Origin: Vulcanimicrobiota bacterium
GTDB lineage: Bacteria; Vulcanimicrobiota; Vulcanimicrobiia; Vulcanimicrobiales; Vulcanimicrobiaceae
DNA: 48,076 nt
Reading direction: 5' to 3'
Assembly (NCBI GenBank): GCA_027459645.1
Contig: DAIDHQ010000037.1
Span: 1-48,076, forward strand
Both the position numbers and the translations under genes were made by a program. The notes beneath the pieces were generated by a model. That model had not been told where the DNA came from. It did no database searches and was given only the letters and a program-made list of their open reading frames with translations. Positions within the stretch are counted from its first letter, which is position 1; every line of letters begins with the position of its first letter. Below are positions 15,111 through 23,746 of this stretch, piece after piece.

Positions 15111-18100
15111 GCGCTCCCGTCAAACGTCTCGGATTTGCAGGGCGCCTCGCGCGCATGTTTTTGCGTTCGAAGCTTACGCCCGCGATCGTCGTAGCCATCG
15201 TCGCCTGGGGATTGCTCGCGATCTTCCAAACCCCGCGCCAAGAAAACCCGCAGATCACGATGCCGGCGGCGATCATCGTCACGCAATATCCCGGCGCCTC
15301 GGCTGCCGAAGTGCAGCGTCTGGTGACCGAACGCGGAGAGCGCGTGCTCGCCGAAGTTCCCGGAATCGAGCACATTTATGCGACGTCCACGCAAGACGTT
15401 TCGATCATGACGGTGCTCTTTCACGTCGGCGACGATCCCACGAAATCGTTCGTCTCGCTCTACGACCAAGTCTTCGCGCACCTCGGCGACCTTCCGCCGG
15501 GAGCGTCGCAACCGCTGATCACGCCGCTTTCGGTCGACGACATTCCGATCGTGACGCTGACGCTGCACGGCGCACACTACAACCGGGGCCAACTCGACGC
15601 AACGGCAGAACGCCTGATCGACCGTCTTCGTTCGATCGACGGCGTGTCGACGATCGACACCTACGGGGGGCGCCCGCGCGAAGTCAACGTAACGCTCGAT
15701 CCCATCAAGCTCGCCGCGTATAACCTCTCGCCGGGGCAGATCGCGCAGGCACTGGGCGCGACGAACGTCACGCGTCCGGTCGGATCGCTGCGCGACGGTT
15801 CCCGCGACATCTCGATGCACGCCGGCACCCCGTTTACGAGCATCGATCAAGTACGCGCGCAAATCATCAACGTCGTCAACGGCCAACCGGTCACGCTCGG
15901 ACAAGTTGCCGACGTACAGATGGGCTATTCGCCCGACGAAACGCGCACGACGTTTGCGTACGGCCGCGGTACCAAAGGCGAAACGCAAGCCCCGCAAGAT
16001 GCGGTGACGCTTGCCATCGCCAAAAAAGCCGGCACCAACGCGGTGGACGTCGCAAACGCGATTCTCGCGGCGACCAAAGCTTTTGACGCCCCTCCCGGCG
16101 TGGCAATCACCGTTACGCGAAACGACGGTAACAAAGCCAACCTCGCGGTCAACGAGCTCATCGAGCGGCTGGTAGAAGCGATCATCATCGTAGTGCTGCT
16201 GCTCCTCGTGCTCGGATGGCGCGAGGCGCTCGTCGTTGCGACGGCGATCCCGCTCACGCTCTTCGTCACGCTCGGAACCGGTATGCTCACGGGCCAGTCG
16301 ATCAACCGCATCACGCTCTTCGCGCTGATTCTAGGTCTCGGCTTGCTGGTCGATCAGGCGATCGTCATCGTCGAAAACATTCACCGGCATTACCACGCCG
16401 AACCCGACCGTCCGAAAGACGAAGCGACCGTGCTCGCCGTCGACGAGATCGGGAGCCCTACGACGCTTGCGACCGTCACCGTCGTCCTCTCGTTCTTGCC
16501 GATGCTCTTCGTCACCGGAATGATGGGACCGTACATGCGGCCCATTCCGATCAACGTCCCGATCGCCATGATCGCGTCGCTGCTCATCGCCTTCGCAATT
16601 ACGCCCTGGGCGACGTACGCGCTCTTGCGCAACCGGCCGGTCAAAGCACAGCACGGAACCCCGCGGTGGATCCGTCCCTTCCGCAACGCGCTCGACAACA
16701 TGCTGGAGCATCCCAAACGCGCCCGGTGGTTTCTCCTCGCGCTCGCGGTGGCGTTCGTGTTGAGCATCGCGCTACCGGCGGTAAAGCTCGTGAAGTTCCG
16801 CATGCTGCCCGACGCAAATCAGACGTCGTTCCTGGTCGAGGTCGATACGCCGCCCACAAGTTCCGTTGCGGCGAGCGCGCGCGTGGCCGAGATCATCGGC
16901 GCGAAGATCGCGTCGTATCCCGAAGTCTCCGACTACGAGGTATACGCCGGAATCCATAGCGTTCCCGATCTCGCCGCGCTGCTTCAAGGTTCGGTATTTC
17001 GCGGAGCCCCGAATGAAGCGGACATTCGCGTGAACCTTCTTCCGAAGGGCGAACGCAAGATGCAATCGGCGCCGTTCGTCGCGCAGATCCGCCCCGATCT
17101 CCAAAAGCTCGCCGCGCGATACGGCTCGACGTTGCGCATCTTGCAGGTTCCTCCGGGACCGCCGGTGCGCGATACGATCCTCGCTAAGATCTACGGACCC
17201 GATCCGGAAGTGCGCCGCGCGATCGCCGCGCGCGTCGTCGGGATGATGCAGCACGAACGCGGCGTCGTCGACATTAATCCGAGCGATAAGGCGCAACCAG
17301 CCGCGCTTCAACTCGAGGTCGATCAACGCAAGGCCGCGCTCTCGGGCGTCGACGTTGCCACGATCGCGCAAACGCTCGGCATGGCGCTGCACGGCGCATC
17401 GGTTTCGACGCTTCATACGCCGGGCGACGCTCGCCCGGTCGGCATCTTCGTTCGGTTCGCGCCGCAGTACCGCCAAGACACGGCGGCATTGGGTTCGATC
17501 ATGGTGCCCTCGCGCACCGGCGGGAGCGTGCCGCTTTCGTCACTGACGAACGTGGTGGCAACCAACGTCGCGCAGCCGCTCTATCGCGACGATTACCGCG
17601 ACGTCACCTACGTCGGCGCCGACATGGCGGGTCGCAGCTCGACCTATGCGGTCATCGACATGGCGCTGGAGCTCATGCACCATCCGCTTCCCGCCGGCTA
17701 TCGCTTGGCGTGGGGCGGCGAATGGCATCTCACCAATACGGTCTTCCGCGATCTTGGAACGGCGATGGGTATCGCCTTCGTCCTGATCTACTTCTTGCTC
17801 GTCGCGCGCTTCCGGTCGTTCCGTATTCCGTTCGTCGTACTTGCGGCCGTGCCGCTGGCCGTCATCGGCGTCTTGCCTGGCTTCGCGATCCTCGCGCCGT
17901 TTGGCGTGTATTTCTCGGCGACCGCGATGATCGGACTGATCGCACTCATCGGCATCGTCGTTCGCAACTCGATCATCTTGATCGAGTTCATCGAAGACAA
18001 ACTCAAAGAAGGCATCCCCTTACGGGAAGCATTGGTTGAAGCGGCGGCCGCAAGAACGCGTCCGATATTCCTGACCGCTGCCGCCGGCGTGCTTTCATCC

Positions 18101-18544
18101 ATCGTGATCGCCGCCGATCCGGTATGGAGCGGTCTGGCGTGGGCGTTGGTCTTCGGCATGACCGCATCGGCGGTGCTTTCGGTGCTCGCCATTCCCGTGC
18201 TCTACGCCGGCGTAGCCAAAGCCGGTGCACTCGCACGCACCGAATTACCCGAAGAGCAGGCGTCGCTTGCAAGCGTCGTCACCTTCCCCGAACTCGGCAA
18301 TTACGTCATGGAATCGCGTGCGCTTCCGCGCGTGCTTTCCGGGGAGACGATCGAACTCGACGCGGAGATTTTCCGCGGCGAAGGCGACGGCGTCGATGCG
18401 GTCGCGACCCTGAAGGGGCCTTTCCGCGTAGAAGCCGCCGAGATGCGCTTCACGAGTGCCTACGGCCGTTTGCAAGGCACGCAACACCTCACGCTACGCT
18501 CGATCGCGCAACAACCCGTCTGGAGAACCCTCGAAAATGCTTAA
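15107..18544 (+). CDS. RND-family efflux pump with altered proton relay and C-terminal extension
   Basis: A 1145-residue inner-membrane pump with the RND layout: helix 1, a porter domain ('YPGASAAEVQRLVTERGE'), helices 2-6, a second porter domain, helices 8-12. The helix 4 motif reads 'LGLLVDQAIVIVENI': Asp416 is kept but the second Asp of the usual VDDA is Gln417. In the helix 10 motif the Lys of 'AKNAI' is Arg ('VVRNSIILIEF'). After helix 12 comes an extra ~106-residue domain of predicted beta strands ('GETIELDAEIFRGEGDG', 'LKGPFRVEAAEMRF') ending 'PVWRTLENA', which ordinary pumps lack. Context does not tell drug from metal export; no Met-rich metal path is evident. Confidence 0.92.
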   Translation: MSAPVKRLGFAGRLARMFLRSKLTPAIVVAIVAWGLLAIFQTPRQENPQITMPAAIIVTQYPGASAAEVQRLVTERGERVLAEVPGIEHIYATSTQDVSIMTVLFHVGDDPTKSFVSLYDQVFAHLGDLPPGASQPLITPLSVDDIPIVTLTLHGAHYNRGQLDATAERLIDRLRSIDGVSTIDTYGGRPREVNVTLDPIKLAAYNLSPGQIAQALGATNVTRPVGSLRDGSRDISMHAGTPFTSIDQVRAQIINVVNGQPVTLGQVADVQMGYSPDETRTTFAYGRGTKGETQAPQDAVTLAIAKKAGTNAVDVANAILAATKAFDAPPGVAITVTRNDGNKANLAVNELIERLVEAIIIVVLLLLVLGWREALVVATAIPLTLFVTLGTGMLTGQSINRITLFALILGLGLLVDQAIVIVENIHRHYHAEPDRPKDEATVLAVDEIGSPTTLATVTVVLSFLPMLFVTGMMGPYMRPIPINVPIAMIASLLIAFAITPWATYALLRNRPVKAQHGTPRWIRPFRNALDNMLEHPKRARWFLLALAVAFVLSIALPAVKLVKFRMLPDANQTSFLVEVDTPPTSSVAASARVAEIIGAKIASYPEVSDYEVYAGIHSVPDLAALLQGSVFRGAPNEADIRVNLLPKGERKMQSAPFVAQIRPDLQKLAARYGSTLRILQVPPGPPVRDTILAKIYGPDPEVRRAIAARVVGMMQHERGVVDINPSDKAQPAALQLEVDQRKAALSGVDVATIAQTLGMALHGASVSTLHTPGDARPVGIFVRFAPQYRQDTAALGSIMVPSRTGGSVPLSSLTNVVATNVAQPLYRDDYRDVTYVGADMAGRSSTYAVIDMALELMHHPLPAGYRLAWGGEWHLTNTVFRDLGTAMGIAFVLIYFLLVARFRSFRIPFVVLAAVPLAVIGVLPGFAILAPFGVYFSATAMIGLIALIGIVVRNSIILIEFIEDKLKEGIPLREALVEAAAARTRPIFLTAAAGVLSSIVIAADPVWSGLAWALVFGMTASAVLSVLAIPVLYAGVAKAGALARTELPEEQASLASVVTFPELGNYVMESRALPRVLSGETIELDAEIFRGEGDGVDAVATLKGPFRVEAAEMRFTSAYGRLQGTQHLTLRSIAQQPVWRTLENA

Positions 18545-19850
18545 CCCTGCACGCAGCGCACGCACCGCGTTGCTTGCGCTTCTCGCCGCCGTTTCGGTGC
18601 CCCATGCGGCAATCGCACGAGACACGGCACCGCAGCCGCTGACGCTCGATCGAGCGATTTCGATCGCGCTCCAGCACAATCTCACCTACGCCGCCTCGCA
18701 CGATCGCGTCGACTCTGCGGTCGCGCAACTGCAGCAAACGCGCGCGCCGGAACTTCCTTCCGTCGGCTTGCAGTACCAGTATCAATACGTCAGCAACGTT
18801 GCGAAGTTGAACACGCCCATCGGCCAGTTGCCGTTTAGTTCGGTCAACGCGACGAGCGTGCCGCTCGCCACCGTGCAGTACACGCTCTTCGACGGAGGCC
18901 TCACGGCTTCGCGCGTCAGCCAAGCCCAAGCCGGCCTTGCGGCAGCCGAAGCCGGCGAGCGACAGAACCGCGCATCGGTGATCGCCGACGTTTCAAAAGC
19001 CTATTACGATCTCGCCTCCGCGGAATCGATGCAAGACGTGGCCAATCGCGCCGTCGCTCTTGCGCAATCTGCGGAACGCAACGCAGAGCGCTTTTTAAAG
19101 CAAGGACAGATTCCGCGCGCCGACCTTCTTCGCGCGCAGGCAGAAGTGGCAAACGAGCGCGTCAAGGCGCTTCAGGCGCAGAACGCCGTTCATCTGTTAC
19201 AGGTCGCGTTGGATAACGTGCTCGGCATGCCGCACGATCTGATCTACCGCCCGACCGACCCGATCGACGCTCCCGCGCCATCCTTCAAACTCGCCACACT
19301 GCTTGCATCGGCGACGCAGTCGCGCGGCGATCTGGCAGCGGCGCGCGCGGCCGTCGTTGCCGCTGAAGACGCGGTTTCTGCCGCAAAGGCCGGGTATGCT
19401 CCGCACGTGAGCGCGATGATTGCGGACGGCAATACCCAGCCGGCGGTGACCGCCGGCTTTCACAACCAGTTCACGATCGGTCTCAACGCCGTCTGGTCGC
19501 TCTTCGATAACGGCTATACGGCCGGCGCCGTCGCTCAGGCACGCAGCGGGGTTGCGCTCGCGCAAAACGGGCTCGAGCAGCTCGAAGACGGCATCGATCT
19601 GCAAGTGCGCCAAGCGTTCCTGAATGTCAACGACGCAAACGAGCGGGTCGCCGCCGCGTCATCGTACGTGAAGCTGGCGGACGAGAATCTACGGCTGGCC
19701 AGCGTACGCTACCGGGGCGGCGTGGGTACGGCCCTGGAACTCCAAGATGCCGAAGTCCGCGACCGGGCCGCTCACGAAGAACTCGTCCTGGCGCAAACCG
19801 CGCTGCGCAAGAGCATCGTCGAACTGCGATTTGCTTCGGGTCTTCTCTAA
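18537..19850 (+). CDS. TolC-type outer-membrane efflux channel
   Basis: A 437-residue outer-membrane efflux protein with a signal peptide ('ALLALLAAVSVPHAAIA'). It shows two homologous OEP halves: 'LTLDRAISIALQHNLTYAA', long coiled coils, the strand segment 'VQYTLFDGGLTASRVSQAQ' and its repeat 'AVWSLFDNGYTAGAVAQARS', then 'ASVRYRGGVGTALELQDAEV'. It completes the tripartite pump with the adaptor and RND protein. Its ATG overlaps the pump's last codons by eight bases, so all three are one transcript. Confidence 0.93.
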   Translation: MLNPARSARTALLALLAAVSVPHAAIARDTAPQPLTLDRAISIALQHNLTYAASHDRVDSAVAQLQQTRAPELPSVGLQYQYQYVSNVAKLNTPIGQLPFSSVNATSVPLATVQYTLFDGGLTASRVSQAQAGLAAAEAGERQNRASVIADVSKAYYDLASAESMQDVANRAVALAQSAERNAERFLKQGQIPRADLLRAQAEVANERVKALQAQNAVHLLQVALDNVLGMPHDLIYRPTDPIDAPAPSFKLATLLASATQSRGDLAAARAAVVAAEDAVSAAKAGYAPHVSAMIADGNTQPAVTAGFHNQFTIGLNAVWSLFDNGYTAGAVAQARSGVALAQNGLEQLEDGIDLQVRQAFLNVNDANERVAAASSYVKLADENLRLASVRYRGGVGTALELQDAEVRDRAAHEELVLAQTALRKSIVELRFASGLL

Positions 19851-19891
19851 CCTAGCCCAAAACCGTCACAAGGAGCGTATACCGTTACATT

Positions 19892-20308
19892 ATGAACACC
19901 GTTACTTTCAACTATGGCCGCGCCGTAACGACGGCCCTTCCCTTCGACCAAGCGATCGAGCGTGTGAAAGCATTGCTCAAAGATGAGGGCTTCGGGGTCC
20001 TCTGCGAGATCGACGTTACCGCGACGATGCAGCAGAAACTCGGCGCCGAATTCCGTCCCTATCGCATCTTGGGTGCCTGCAATCCGCAGCTCGCGCACCG
20101 CGCGCTCAGCGTAGAAAGTCAGCTTGGTTTGTTGCTACCCTGTAACGTCGTCGTGCAGGAAGAAAACGGCAAGACCGTCGTTTCGGCAATTGACGCGAGC
20201 GCGATGATGGGCGTCGTCGGACACGCCGGCCTGAGCGACGTCGCCGAAGACGCGAACGCGCGTTTGCAACGCGTGCTGGATTCCATCGCAGCCGCGTCTC
20301 CGGCATGA
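19892..20308 (+). CDS. DUF302 family protein
   Basis: A 138-residue cytoplasmic protein of the DUF302 family: 'DQAIERVKALLKDEGFGVLCEIDV' and 'YRILGACNPQLAHRAL...GLLLPCNVVVQE' are its hallmarks, including Cys in 'GACNP' and 'LPCNV'. DUF302 proteins often sit with thiol or metal stress genes, and this one follows the CsoR-controlled efflux operon by 41 bases, so co-expression is plausible. AAGGAG at 19870-19875 is about 16 bases from the ATG, a little far. No enzymatic role is established for the family. Confidence 0.85.
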   Translation: MNTVTFNYGRAVTTALPFDQAIERVKALLKDEGFGVLCEIDVTATMQQKLGAEFRPYRILGACNPQLAHRALSVESQLGLLLPCNVVVQEENGKTVVSAIDASAMMGVVGHAGLSDVAEDANARLQRVLDSIAAASPA

Positions 20309-20387
20309 AGCCCCGGGGCGTCATCCCCCGTGTCGCCCTTGGCCTTCAAGTTACGAACGCCTGAGTTTGGGAACGCTCTTCGGTACG

Positions 20388-20717
20388 ATGTTCTCGGATC
20401 AGACCGAAGAGCTTACGGTCGCGACATTCGAGGGAGCGCTCGGTATCTACGAGCGCCCGCTGTTCGAAAAAGCTCTTCCTCCCGCGAATTACGCGGGGCG
20501 GATCGTCCTGGATTTCGCGCGCGTCACCTCGATCGATTCGACGATTCTTGCGGCGCTGATGCTCTATCGCCAGCGCCGCATTATCGCGGGCGGTAATCCG
20601 CTCGAGGTCATTGCGATCGTCAACCCGCGCCTCCACCGGCTCTTCGAGATTACCGGAATCGTCCGTGCGATCACCGTGTTGCCGCTAGAGGCGCGGGAAG
20701 AGTTCGTCCAAGACTAG
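20388..20717 (+). CDS. STAS-domain protein (anti-sigma factor antagonist type)
   Basis: A 109-residue single-domain STAS protein. 'RIVLDFARVTSIDSTILAALMLY' is the core strand-loop-helix with the Ser/Thr after Asp that is phosphorylated in SpoIIAA/RsbV-type antagonists; 'LFEITGIVRAITVL' is the usual 'L...G....F.I' end. It should regulate an anti-sigma factor or a partner kinase, none of which is in the window. A TTG at 20367 extends the frame by seven residues, but the ATG at 20388 starts the domain cleanly. Confidence 0.8.
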   Translation: MFSDQTEELTVATFEGALGIYERPLFEKALPPANYAGRIVLDFARVTSIDSTILAALMLYRQRRIIAGGNPLEVIAIVNPRLHRLFEITGIVRAITVLPLEAREEFVQD

Positions 20718-20724
20718 CGCCCGG

Positions 20725-21162
20725 TCACCAGGTGCGCATTCCCGGTGCCAGATAGCCCGGATTGTGCATGTGCTGCGCGATCGGGCCCATGTAGGCGAGC
20801 ACGGCGAGCGCCAGCGCCACCGCTCCCCATCGGAACAGATGCTGCAGGATGCCCGGCGTCACGTACGACGTTTCGGGATCGGGCGCGAAATTGCGCGCAT
20901 CCGGCTGCTTGCGCAGCCCGGGTTGTCGAAGGGCGGCCTGGAGGCAACCTTGGGTGGATCGATGGTTTGGTCGGCGCTTGACGGTTGATGGTATCGCACA
21001 GGCGCACAGAGGATCGTCCCCAGGAGCAGGGCCAGGATCGCCAGCCCAAGGTGATTCCTTAGCGCTTGTAGCGATCCAGCCTGCCAAAAAAGCGGCTCCC
21101 ATCACGACGACGAACAGTAAGGTGGCGGGAAGCGGTGGGTCTTTCTGGTCGAGTTGACTCAC
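20725..21162 (-). CDS. Two-helix membrane protein, probably double-frameshifted
   Basis: The GTG at 21162 with AAGGAG 10 bases upstream starts a frame of 145 residues: 'MSQLDQKDPPLPATLLFVVV' leads into a first helix, and 'FRWGAVALALAVLAYMGPI' is a second helix near the end. The middle (about 21,065-20,920) reads poorly in this frame. The neighbouring frame there has better G/C third positions and encodes a hydrophobic segment 'HLGLAILALLLGTILCAP' followed by 'YHQPSSADQTIDPPKVASRP'. So the gene may carry two compensating frameshifts, or two short genes overlap. The N-terminus resembles small heme-copper oxidase accessory subunits, a loose comparison only. Confidence 0.45.
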   Translation of the reverse strand: MSQLDQKDPPLPATLLFVVVMGAAFLAGWIATSAKESPWAGDPGPAPGDDPLCACAIPSTVKRRPNHRSTQGCLQAALRQPGLRKQPDARNFAPDPETSYVTPGILQHLFRWGAVALALAVLAYMGPIAQHMHNPGYLAPGMRTW

Positions 21163-21276
21163 GATAGCGGTTCTCCTTAACGGCCAAAAACATACCAGGC
21201 GGCCGTACCGCCGGTGTGAACGCGTCTTCACGAATCGTGCACAACTTCTGATTAGCTGAACGAGAAAATACGGCGA

Positions 21277-21963
21277 ATGAGCAAACGGGTTCTGATCGTC
21301 GACGACGAGGCCCAGATCGGCGAGGTACTGACCGCATATTTGGAACGGGAAGGCTTCACGCCGGTCTTCAAGCAGAACGTCAAAGACGCGATGGCCGAAC
21401 TCGAGCGGGCGACACCCGACATCATGCTCTTGGACATCACCCTGCCCGACGGCAGCGGCCTGGACATCCTGCGGGCCTCGACGCCCAAGGAGATCCCCAC
21501 GCTCATGCTGACAGCGCGCGCCGACGAGTTGGATCGCATCGTCGGTCTGGAACTGGGTGCGGACGACTATATTACCAAGCCGTTTTCGCCGCGCGAAGTC
21601 GTGGCTCGCGTGCGCGCGGTCTTACGCCGAAGCAACGGCGACCCACAGCGCGCGCCGAAAAACGACGTGCTGCGCTTTGATTCGATGGAGATCGATTTCG
21701 GCGAGCACGAAGTACGCATCGACGGCAAGAGCGCCAACCTTACCCGTTCGGAATTCAAGATTCTCTCGGTTCTCGCGAAGCAGCCCGGCCACGCGTTCAC
21801 CCGCAGCCACCTTTTGGATCTCCTCGGCGACGAGGGGTCGGTCTACGAGCGCACGCTCGATCGGCACATCAACAATCTACGCAAAAAGATCGAACCGGCG
21901 CCGGAAAACCCGACGTACGTGCAGACCGTATTCGGCGTAGGGTATAAGTTCAGGAAGCAATGA
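21277..21963 (+). CDS. OmpR/PhoB-family response regulator
   Basis: A 228-residue two-domain regulator. The receiver has 'VDDE' (acidic pocket), phosphoacceptor Asp53 in 'IMLLDITLPDG', 'LMLTARAD' (switch Thr) and 'DDYITKPFSP' (Lys). The winged-helix domain ends with 'RTLDRHINNLRKKIEP...TVFGVGYKF', typical of OmpR DNA binding. The TGA overlaps the ATG of the kinase (ATGA). The ~115 bases upstream hold a short inverted repeat GTGAA-N6-TTCAC at 21216-21231 that might be a self-binding site. Target genes are unknown; the neighbouring phosphoketolase/acetate kinase genes are candidates by position. Confidence 0.93.
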   Translation: MSKRVLIVDDEAQIGEVLTAYLEREGFTPVFKQNVKDAMAELERATPDIMLLDITLPDGSGLDILRASTPKEIPTLMLTARADELDRIVGLELGADDYITKPFSPREVVARVRAVLRRSNGDPQRAPKNDVLRFDSMEIDFGEHEVRIDGKSANLTRSEFKILSVLAKQPGHAFTRSHLLDLLGDEGSVYERTLDRHINNLRKKIEPAPENPTYVQTVFGVGYKFRKQ

Positions 21964-22790
21964 CCGAGGCGCTCCTCCACGCGATCGACCTTGCACTCAA
22001 TGAAGAGTGGCAAGAAGCAAAGGATATCGTGGAGGCGCTCGACGCACCCCTCGCCGACCGCTTATTCCTGTTGATTTGCACGCTCGAAGAACGCGAAAGC
22101 GCCCGCGGCCGGCAGATCGCGACCGTGCGCCACGAGATCGGCAACGCCATTGCGATCGCTCAAGCGAATCTGGAAGCGATGGCCGACGGCGTCCTAGAGG
22201 CGACGCCCGCGCGTCTGGAATCGATCGTTGTCGCGCTTTCCGGCGTCGGCGAAATCCTGGACGATCTGCGCAAGCCGCCGAAATCCGAGCCGGGCAGCGA
22301 GGTCGTGAATCTTGCCGAGTTTGACATGTGCGCGCTAATCGCCGCGCACGTCGCCGCGGTGGCCGGAATGGCCAAAGCAAAATCGGTCAGCGTCGTCTAC
22401 GAATCTTGCGGTGCGGGTTTCGAGAGCTGCCGGAACTATCGAGGCGATCAAACGCGCGTCGGCCAGATCTTGCGCAACGTGCTGCTCAACGCCGTGCGTT
22501 ACACGCCTCCCGGCGGTTCGATCCGCGTGGAATGTCAAAAGCACGACGCGGAATTGCACGTGTCCGTCCGCGATACGGGAACCGGTATCGCGAGCGCGGA
22601 TCTGCCGCACGTCTTCGAAGCGGGCTATCGCGGCAAGAACGGATCGGGATCGGGCTTGGGCCTGTCGGTTGTGAAGAAACTCGTCAAAGCCATGGGCGGC
22701 GAGGCGTCGATCGCCTCGGCCGAAGGCGACGGGGCAACGTTTATGTTGGCTCTTCCGGCGCAGGTGGTCCCTTCGCCACCTCCCGCTTGA
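21960..22790 (+). CDS. Soluble sensor histidine kinase
   Basis: A 276-residue kinase without membrane helices, so it must sense a cytoplasmic signal or partner. The H-box is 'TVRHEIGNAIAIAQANLE' with His58, the N-box 'LRNVLLNAVRYTPPGG', the G1 box 'VRDTGTGIA' and the G2 box 'GSGSGLGLSVVKKLV'. The ~50 residues ahead of the H-box show no PAS, GAF or HAMP module. Cys residues in 'YESCGAGFESCRNY' are a possible redox element. It is coupled to the response regulator by ATGA overlap. Its 3' end overlaps the opposite-strand SRPBCC-like gene by 50 bases. Confidence 0.9.
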   Translation: MTEALLHAIDLALNEEWQEAKDIVEALDAPLADRLFLLICTLEERESARGRQIATVRHEIGNAIAIAQANLEAMADGVLEATPARLESIVVALSGVGEILDDLRKPPKSEPGSEVVNLAEFDMCALIAAHVAAVAGMAKAKSVSVVYESCGAGFESCRNYRGDQTRVGQILRNVLLNAVRYTPPGGSIRVECQKHDAELHVSVRDTGTGIASADLPHVFEAGYRGKNGSGSGLGLSVVKKLVKAMGGEASIASAEGDGATFMLALPAQVVPSPPPA

Positions 22791-23190
22791 GACCGGCCGC
22801 GATTTCCTCGACGAAACGGCGCAACGAACGTTCGGCGATCCCGTGAAGCGCGATGTCGTCGAGCAGTTTGCCCGCCCGTCCACCCGGCGGCGTATAGCTG
22901 CCTTGGAGCCATAATTCGCACGCGTTCTCGCCGAGCGGCGTAACCGAAAGCGTTCCGTCGAACGTCGGGAAGAATCGTTGCGCGCGCGCCGCGCGCAAAT
23001 GCAGTTCGCATTCCCAGCGTTCGGGGCGCTCGCCGATTTCTACCACCATCGGCATCTTGAAGGCGAACTCGAGCTGCTTGTAGGGTTCGGCACGCTCGCG
23101 CAATTCGGCAATCACCGCGAAGAGCGACGAGCGTACCGAAGCCGACGGCAGATCGAGACATACGTACATCTCGACGCCGGGGCTTTTCAT
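22741..23190 (-). CDS. SRPBCC-like protein, paralogue B of a tandem pair
   Basis: A 149-residue soluble protein. The core 'RFFPTFDGTLSVTPLGENACELWLQGSYTPPGGRAG' followed by a C-terminal helix 'SLRRFVEEIAAGLKRE' matches its upstream neighbour position by position, so the two are diverged duplicates. The strand-rich middle with a long last helix is the START/SRPBCC (polyketide cyclase-like) layout, a fold that holds hydrophobic ligands. The ATG overlaps the neighbour's stop by four bases. The ligand is unknown. Confidence 0.7.
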   Translation of the reverse strand: MKSPGVEMYVCLDLPSASVRSSLFAVIAELRERAEPYKQLEFAFKMPMVVEIGERPERWECELHLRAARAQRFFPTFDGTLSVTPLGENACELWLQGSYTPPGGRAGKLLDDIALHGIAERSLRRFVEEIAAGLKREVAKGPPAPEEPT

Positions 23191-23663
23191 CGCGTAGATT
23201 TCGCCGCCTCCTCGACCTTGAAGCGTTCTTCGATGCGGCTGCCGATCTCACGCAGCAATTCACGCGCGGTCGAAGACGCGAGCCGCGATCCGAGAATCGC
23301 ATCGAATGCGGCGCCGGCGGCGCCCAGCGGCGGCAGGTACGTTCCACGCAGCTCGAGCGCGCAACTCGTGTAATCTTCGTCGGCCCGGACGGTCAACTCA
23401 CCGTCGAAGTCCGGAAAGAGGCCGCCCTGAGGATGCCAATGCAGCTTCCACGGTTCGTCGAAATGCATGGGGTCCGTGCCGGGGCCGTAGGTAACGACGA
23501 CGTCCTTCTGCAGCCTTGCCTCGCCGTTCTCCGGAAGCGGAATCGCGAGGCGTACCATCTGCGGCTCCCCCGATATCGCGTACGCGCCAAGTGCGTCTTC
23601 GAGATAGCCGCGAGCGCGGCCGTAGGGGACGTTGACATAGCGGCGATAAAACAGCGTTGACAT
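23187..23663 (-). CDS. SRPBCC-like protein, paralogue A of a tandem pair
   Basis: A 158-residue soluble protein starting at ATG 23663. The core 'GLFPDFDGELTVRADEDYTS', then 'LRGTYLPPLGAAGAAFDAIL' and the final helix 'TARELLREIGSRIEERF' align with the second copy downstream. The frame is open further upstream, but those residues are basic and unrelated. It is divergent from phosphoketolase, with 83 bases between; that gap contains an inverted repeat CGCCTT-N13-AAGGCG at 23704-23728. I infer co-regulation with the acetyl-phosphate genes, without direct proof. Confidence 0.7.
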   Translation of the reverse strand: MSTLFYRRYVNVPYGRARGYLEDALGAYAISGEPQMVRLAIPLPENGEARLQKDVVVTYGPGTDPMHFDEPWKLHWHPQGGLFPDFDGELTVRADEDYTSCALELRGTYLPPLGAAGAAFDAILGSRLASSTARELLREIGSRIEERFKVEEAAKSTR

Positions 23664-23746
23664 GCGCCAACCATAGCGGCAGATGAAGAATAGCCGGTGA
23701 ACGCGCCTTCTCCGCTCATTCAAAGGCGGTTGGAAGAATCGACGCG

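Noticed and set aside
20310-20319. GCCCCGGGGC palindrome right after DUF302
   Set aside because: Ten-base palindrome with no loop or T tract; not an intrinsic terminator.
21216-21231. Inverted repeat GTGAA-N6-TTCAC upstream of the response regulator
   Set aside because: Only five-base arms; mentioned as a possible site but too short to list as a feature.
23704-23728. Inverted repeat CGCCTT-N13-AAGGCG between SRPBCC and phosphoketolase genes
   Set aside because: Arms of six bases in G+C-rich DNA are expected by chance; no recognised operator family.
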